Origin: Eopsaltria australis
Lineage: Eukaryota; Chordata; Aves; Passeriformes; Petroicidae
Length of the DNA: 64,000 nt
Assembly: GCA_034509425.1 (NCBI GenBank)
Contig: JAVTVJ010000068.1
Coordinates: 6,572,001-6,636,000 of the forward strand
Direction of reading: 5' to 3'
A program made the position numbers and the translations under genes. This document shows positions 59,301 through 64,000 of the stretch, piece by piece; positions within the stretch are counted from its first letter, which is position 1; every line of letters begins with the position of its first letter. The notes beneath the pieces were generated by a model. The model was not told the DNA's origin. It ran no database searches and saw only the letters and a program-made list of their open reading frames with translations.

Positions 59301-61374
59301 GCGCAGTTTGAGGCAGCTGAGAGGTGACTGCTGAGATGCAGATGCACTTTTCATACTATTTCCCGTCCATAACATACTGTGAGGAATGCAAGGAGTAGGG
59401 AGATGACAGCTTAGAAAAGTTAGTCTGGCTTTTGGGCGCTGAGGACATTCACACCTATAGTGTGATGTGAGGATGAGTGTGTGTACAGAGTGCAGCTTTA
59501 CAAACTAGAGTTGGACACTTCGCTTTCTGTGTTATGTGTATATTTGACAGACAGTGGGGCAGTTCTCTGCTGCCTTCTTGCAGCAGCACCAGAGCTGGCA
59601 AAACTGAACACCAATGGTCTTGCTCCTGGCATCTTGTAGCCTTCTCTGTTTGGTCCTGATTTCATAATGTGCCCACACAAGAAGCTGAGCCACTTGAAAA
59701 AATTCCTGACTCCTTGCTCTGTGTGTTCCCACCCTCATCCCATTACTACCTGTCACCTCAGTTTGCTGAGGATAGCTGGCTGTGAGGATGAGTAATAAGC
59801 TGCATCTGTCATTTGGCTTTAAATCAGTTCTCTTAACAAAATTGAAAATCCATCTCTGTTGGGGATCGAAAAAGGTACAATTATGTTTGTGTTACTGCTT
59901 ATGAAAATACACATGGAGCCTCATCCTTAATTTAAAAAATGCTGTGATTAAACCAAATGCTGAAACAGGCAAGCAGCGTCTAAATTTTCCAAAGTATTGA
60001 AAAAAATTATTTGTTTTTCAGCATTGCTAGAGAAACCCATCAGCAAAAGGAGAGACAGTGAAGGTGTACAGAAGGCCAAGATCCTTTATGCATCCTGCAT
60101 GAATGAGAGTAAGTGGATTGATTTGACAAGGGCATAGATGCATTCCCTGCATTTATAAAGGCAGGCTTTTTATCTCTCTGCAGAGCTCTGTGAAGCTCTG
60201 TGCAGATGCATGGATTTTGCTAATATGGATTTAACTGAATGCAGAGCATCTTCTACACATTTCTGAAGCTGGCTATTGAGAGTGAGGTACACCCAGGCAC
60301 AAGAAGTCAGTTTTAGAGAAACCTCTACTTGCCAGAACTGTGAAGAGATATTTATCTGTACAAAAGGATAAACTGTGTCCCAGGGTTGTGGGGTTAGTGC
60401 CTGGGGTTTGTAAATCAGACAAACCCTCTGATGAAATTCTTATACTGATATTTTCAAGAGCCTGTTGCTCTTTATCTTTTACATTTCTCTAAATCTATTT
60501 AATCAAAACACTACCCCAGGGCTGGGTATAGACAGCCCTGGACTCTTAACTTTGGTATCTGCATGGCAAGCAAGTTAGCCATGTTTGCAGAGTGCTTTTC
60601 CTCAGCTTGTAAATGCTGCTATAAGGTAATGTACACTAATTTGGGACACATCACTACTCTTAGGCAGCTGCACAGGTGAAAAAAGGCTTGGAATTCCCCT
60701 TTGTCTTTCTGGCTCTTTCAGGATTTATTTCCTGCACAGTTTTCTTCCAGCATGGCCTGTCTGACTGCCAGCAAGTGAGACAGCCTGTTCTACAGCCTTG
60801 GTGCCCAGATGCTGCCCCTCTAGCTTTGATTATGAGCAATAACCCCCCTTCCCAAAAAGAGTGGCATTTCTATGCCAGTTCCTAAGCAAGGAGTGGGTTT
60901 TTAAAAATATACTTAATTCCAGCCTTTGTCCTTTTTGAAAGACACTGACTTGGGTCTCTTTGATAGAGATAAACAGGGTTGGACTTCTATGCTGCTGTGC
61001 TCACAGGCAGAGCAGAGGCTTTGAGTTCCAGCTATTGTGATTGCTTTGCCTGGAAATCAATCGATGCCAATAAATCTTTGTCTTGTGTGGCTTTTGCTGC
61101 ACTTGAATTGTCTGGAATGTAATTGTTGTCACACTTTGACATTTCAGATAAAATTGAAAAAGCCGATGTGAAACCCCTGTTAAGTATACTGAAGCATTCA
61201 CCTTTCCGTTGGCCTGTGCTGGAATCCAATATTGGACCTGAAGGGCTGTGGTCAGAAAGGAGGTTCAGCTTAGTCCAAGCCTTGGCAACTCTTCGTGGCC
61301 AGTACAGCAGCTCAGTCTTCATCCGTTTGTATGTGGCTGCTGACGACAAAATCTCCAATCGTTATATCCTGAAG
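38246..61374 (+). CDS. PHEX: PHEX phosphate-regulating endopeptidase homologue, partial: exons 1-5
   Basis: PHEX is a type II membrane protein of the M13 (neprilysin) zinc metallopeptidase family. It is expressed in bone and tooth cells, and its loss causes X-linked hypophosphataemia in humans. Exons seen: 38246-38357, 42511-42579, 43744-43905, 60022-60108 and 61148-61374, together 657 nt or 219 codons in one frame. Residues 1-18 are cytoplasmic. Residues 19-38 form the hydrophobic anchor ([20 protein letters not shown]). The ectodomain follows with conserved Cys52, Cys57, Cys75, Cys83 and Cys140. The signature [15 protein letters not shown] is clear. Human has 221 residues to this point; the two missing residues are in the variable N-terminal tail. 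An in-frame TGA at 38174-38176 with no intervening ATG supports the start. The zinc-binding HExxH exon is beyond the window. Confidence 0.96.
41866..41884. repeat. Perfect short inverted repeat
   Basis: TTATTCCAG-g-CTGGAATAA has two 9-bp arms around one base. It is at the left edge of the CR1-like segment. Confidence 0.8.
41871..42125 (+). mobile_element. CR1-like mosaic fragment
   Basis: The right end is CR1 3' sequence: ACCTGGTCTAGTGGAAGGT, CCCTGCCCATGGCAGAG, then GATCTTTAAGGTCCATTC. The left end (CCAGGCTGGAATAAGGAGAC) resembles a more 5' CR1 part, so an internal deletion or two insertions is likely. Confidence 0.65.
42511..42579 (+). CDS. PHEX: PHEX exon 2
   Basis: This exon completes Val38, then encodes [20 protein letters not shown] and EA, plus the first base of an Ala codon. 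It matches human [22 protein letters not shown]. The two cysteines are the first of the ectodomain. The donor is GTAAGC. Confidence 0.95.
42580..43743 (+). other. PHEX: PHEX intron 2
   Basis: A 1.16-kb GT-AG intron with acceptor TTTTTACAG. It contains a CR1 3' fragment at 42996-43236. A TTTG repeat precedes the acceptor at about 43,637-43,650. Confidence 0.9.
42996..43236 (+). mobile_element. CR1 LINE fragment (3' end)
   Basis: Typical CR1 3' sequence in the + direction: GTAGTGAAACATTGGCACAG, GTCACCCAGAGAAATTGTGG, ATGCCCCATTCTGGAGGTG, ACCTGGTCTAGTTGAA and CTTCCAACCCAAACTATTC. It ends in TATGATTTTATGATGA, the degenerate terminal microsatellite of CR1. Confidence 0.88.
43744..43905 (+). CDS. 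PHEX: PHEX exon 3
   Basis: This exon encodes [20 protein letters not shown], then [20 protein letters not shown] and [13 protein letters not shown]. This is the hallmark N-terminal M13 peptidase segment, matching human residues 65-116 closely. Asn69-Gln-Ser is a potential N-glycosylation site at the place of human Asn71. The donor is GTAAAC. Confidence 0.97.
44225..44325 (+). mobile_element. Possible ancient CR1/L3-type repeat fragment
   Basis: AGTCCAGTGCAGCAGCCTGT followed by CTCTAACAGAGACCAGCAGC resembles the 'CAGTATCCTGTCTCCAACAGTGGCCAG' phrase common in reptile CR1/L3-like repeats. It is weak and short. Confidence 0.35.
46320..46505 (+). repeat. GT-rich low-complexity tract
   Basis: Irregular repeats of TTTGG, GTTTT and TGTGTG, resembling the G/T-rich tract in SMS intron 9. 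There is no fixed period. Confidence 0.75.
50325..50460 (-). repeat. AC-rich low-complexity tract
   Basis: Runs of AAACAAAACAAAC and CCCCC, equivalent to the GT-rich tracts on the other strand. The open frame across it is low-complexity. Confidence 0.75.
52253..52302. repeat. CATA/TATG palindromic microsatellite
   Basis: A CATACATACATA block runs into ATATATATATGTATGTATAT, giving a near-palindrome able to form a hairpin or cruciform. Confidence 0.8.
57307..57382 (+). repeat. 19-bp minisatellite, 4 copies
   Basis: TTGCCTTTTCTTGCTACTC occurs three times exactly (57307-57325, 57326-57344, 57345-57363). A fourth copy with one change (ACTC to ATTC) is at 57364-57382. Such near-identical copies suggest a recent expansion. 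Confidence 0.9.
58243..58273. repeat. Poly(T) run
   Basis: An almost pure T run of about 30 bp with a single G interruption. On the - strand it could be a retroelement poly(A) tail, but no element is recognised next to it. Confidence 0.8.
60022..60108 (+). CDS. PHEX: PHEX exon 4
   Basis: This exon completes a split Ala codon, then encodes [20 protein letters not shown] and LYASCMNE, plus the first base of an Asn codon. It matches human [20 protein letters not shown]. The donor is GTAAGT. Confidence 0.96.
60109..61147 (+). other. PHEX: PHEX intron 4
   Basis: A 1.04-kb GT-AG intron with acceptor GACATTTCAG. No repeat or other feature is recognised. Confidence 0.9.
61148..61374 (+). CDS. PHEX: PHEX exon 5 (last exon in the window)
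   Basis: Encodes the split Asn, then [60 protein letters not shown] and [15 protein letters not shown]. It is highly similar to human 148-221 and ends in phase 0 at donor GTACAA. The following human exon (LDQATLSL) is not found before the window ends. Confidence 0.96.
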
Positions 61375-64000
61375 GTACAATACAGCATTTCTAAAAGGTT
61401 ACTCTGCATGGTATTTTATGGTCTCTTTTTTTAAAACATGTTTATATCCCAGATGTTTACACTTGACTGTTGTTATTATCTAATGGCTTACAGATATACG
61501 TAGGTGCCAGTTTGTGGGAATTAGAAGCCCTTGGCAACCACGTGCTATTGAAAAGTATTTCTGTACAGGTTGTTTTCTTCTTTCAAACAGAAAAAAACCA
61601 TAAAAATGGTCCCAGTAGACCAATAGTCAGGGTCTATGTGCATGAGAATAAGAAGTCAGTATCTATTTGTGTGTGCTGCTTATGACTCATCAGTTGCATG
61701 AAGAATGCTTTTTGTCTGTGAGGATGAAAAATGGTCCATCAGTAGCAGATATTTTGAACTTGAGCCATTTTTCTTGAGATGGAAATACTTAATCTGGTGC
61801 TTATACAGCACCTTACAGCACAGATTTATCCCAAGTGCTTTTAAACATGAAATAAGAGAATTTACCTTGTTCCTGAAATGCTATTCCTTTTAGACCAAAA
61901 CATTACCAATTTGTTAACAGTGCATGGCATTACACAACAGTTTAGTAAGAAAAAGACCAAATAAATGTTGCCTCCCTGTAGTCTGACAAAACTCCAGATA
62001 AAATTGTCTAACTGTGGCAAGACTGAGTGCCTGTGCCAAATGCATTGTTAAGAACTTCAGATGAGTAGCCAGAGCAGACCCTCCCTCCATGGCTACAAGA
62101 AAATAGTTTATGAAGACAAAGAGAGAAGGAGCAAATAAGAAAGTTATGATGGCATTCATCACAGCAAAATAGGATCTATGATCCTTATTTTGCTAACATC
62201 TTGGCTAGCTGTAGGAATGCAGCCAAGAATACATTGTATTTAGGGACTGTGGTGGTACTGGAGTGGATGTCAGTTCTTCCATATGTCTTTTGACTGAGGC
62301 ATTTAACTGGTATGAAGTTGAAGGGTGACTTTTTCCCATCCCTAGGACATTTTCCTGGGTAGACAACAGCAGATCAAGAGTTGGCTGTACTAAAGATGTC
62401 ATTCTGCTATGATGGTGTTGAGATCCTGTCAGGTTTTCTTCAGCTGGAGACTCACTTAAGAGAACTGAAGCAGTAGAATCAGGGAGATCTTTAGTTAGGT
62501 ATCTCCTGTTACAGTATTTCAGTACAAATCACCTGTCTGCAAATAGCTGGGAAGGGACACCTTCACTGCTGGTCTCTGGGAAATGATTTATAACCAGCAG
62601 TTTCTTCACTGGCTATGCTTAGGAGCACCTAGGAATTAAGTATCTAAATAACTGAAGCACTACATGCTATGAATAAGGTATTATTCCACAGGGTATTCTG
62701 ATGTTAATTAGATTAGGACCTTGTTCTGCAGCATGCATCAGCCAATGCTCTACCTTGTCCATGTTTTAACAAATTCCCGAGGGTATAGATGTACCACAGA
62801 GTATTTCAATCTGCTTGTGAAAATGGCTTTATTGCAAAATTCTTTTTTGTTCAACATTGCAAAATCATCAATGGGTCGTAAAAGAAGTGAAAACTCCAAA
62901 TAAAACTTTGTTCAGCATTCAACATTATATTTTTTTTTGTTTTTCCATGAGTGCTGAAGCAGTTGGTTAACATTTTTGTTTATTTCTCATATTTGTGCTC
63001 TCTTGGTTTAATGTGTTGTCAAATCTAAATCTTAAGACCAGAAAAATTGAATGAACATGAAACCTAACAGTCACATAATTGAAATTCACCAAGTAATCTG
63101 AAGTTAACTATTGCAAAGACACATGTACAAGAAGCATAAGATTATATTCTTTTTGCATCATTGTACTGAGAAAAGAATGTGTTTTCCAAAGAATGAGAGT
63201 TGCACTGAGCATCACAATTACTCCTTTTTGAGGACAGTTTGTTTTATTTATTTATGATATATTTTAAAGGTTGTGAATATGAGCTAGTAGAGGAAAAGGT
63301 TACATTTATTAATTCACTTTAAATTCTAAGTTTTATTTATTTGTTACAATATCACTTAACCTAAAGGATTTAGATTAAAAAAGACTTCTGTGAATTGTAT
63401 GAATAAATACAATCTATTGTCGCTAGACTTATATTTTAAAAACAATTGCATCAAACCAAAAATGTTCAGAAAACTGAAGCAGTTGTTTCTGCTCTGATCA
63501 GTATCTTATTCAGAGTTTGGAAGCTGGTTGATTCAAGTTTTCAGCTTTGGCTTCCATACCCTAACCTAACTTGGTCACATTGAAAAGCTCGGGGAAATCT
63601 CAGTTCCCTGTAATTATTATAAAATATATGCTGCATAGTTTTTCCTGGTTAGGAATTTGAAACAGTATGCAAATATTCCCATGTAGACGTTTCACTCAAA
63701 ACACTAAATGCAGATCTCTAACTTTCAGGCCTAATTCCAATATTAGGGTGACTATAGACCAGCAAATCTGATCCATGTTTAGATGGAAAAGAAGTGAAGG
63801 TCAAAGATCCATCTGAACTACCAAACATCTTTAGCTGAAGTACTGGATGTATAACACTATCCTGTGCATGCAATCATGGCTGGTAGCCAGTTCAGTTTCA
63901 GTTAATCTGTTCAAAAGACTGAATACAGCACCCAGGGCTGGTCTAGGGTAAGCTAAAAGTGTAACCTCAGTCAAGAAAACCTAACAACGCCTCCCAGACA
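61375..64000 (+). other. PHEX: PHEX intron 5, 5' part
   Basis: AT-rich intron sequence running off the window. I looked for the next PHEX exon and for repeats and saw neither. Confidence 0.8.

Larger units (their letters stand above)
43906..60021 (+). other. PHEX: PHEX intron 3, 16.1 kb
   Basis: A GT-AG intron with acceptor TTTTTCAG. It holds a possible ancient CR1/L3-type piece (44225-44325), a GT-rich tract (46,320-46,505) and an AC-rich counterpart (50,325-50,460). It also has a CATA/TATG palindromic microsatellite (52,253-52,302), a 19-bp minisatellite (57307-57382) and a T-rich run (58,243-58,273). Antisense open frames of 110-151 aa (for example 58700-59155) show no domain. No nested gene is supported. 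Confidence 0.85.

Overview
This is a vertebrate nuclear window, almost certainly from a bird. It holds two multi-exon genes on the + strand, both read by joining exons whose translations match known vertebrate proteins. Interspersed repeats are avian in type: truncated CR1 LINEs, a solo ERVL-type LTR, and GT-rich or AC-rich low-complexity runs of the kind common in passerines. I see no bacterial, organellar or clearly recognisable RNA genes. The assignment to bird, and possibly songbird, is an inference from repeat types.

Region 1 (1-24,180) is the 3' part of SMS, spermine synthase. Nine coding exons are present, matching exons 3-11 of the human gene as I recall it. They join without a frame break into 310 codons plus stop, corresponding to human residues 58-366 plus one extra C-terminal residue. 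The first two exons lie upstream of the window. Two of the eight introns carry minor-spliceosome (U12-type) signals: intron 6 is an AT-AC intron with a perfect ATATCCTTT donor, and intron 10 is a GT-AG intron with a GTATCCTTA donor. Both have near-consensus U12 branch sites. Intron 9 (10.2 kb) contains a solo ERVL LTR flanked by a 5-bp target duplication, and a CR1 fragment. The 3' UTR has several possible poly(A) signals.

Region 2 (about 24.2-38.1 kb) is intergenic. No protein gene is supported. It holds a purine-rich block, an old LTR-like segment near two CR1 fragments, and a CA/TG microsatellite.

Region 3 (38.1-64 kb) is the 5' part of PHEX, the M13-family zinc endopeptidase homologue. 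Five coding exons are present, encoding the cytoplasmic tail, the transmembrane anchor and the start of the ectodomain (219 codons). The catalytic HExxH region lies beyond the right edge. Introns 1 and 3 are large and contain CR1 pieces, short tandem repeats and no other gene.

SMS (polyamine synthesis) and PHEX (phosphate and bone mineral metabolism) are not functionally linked. Their head-to-tail order matches human Xp22.11, so this is conserved vertebrate synteny. In birds that region lies on an autosome.
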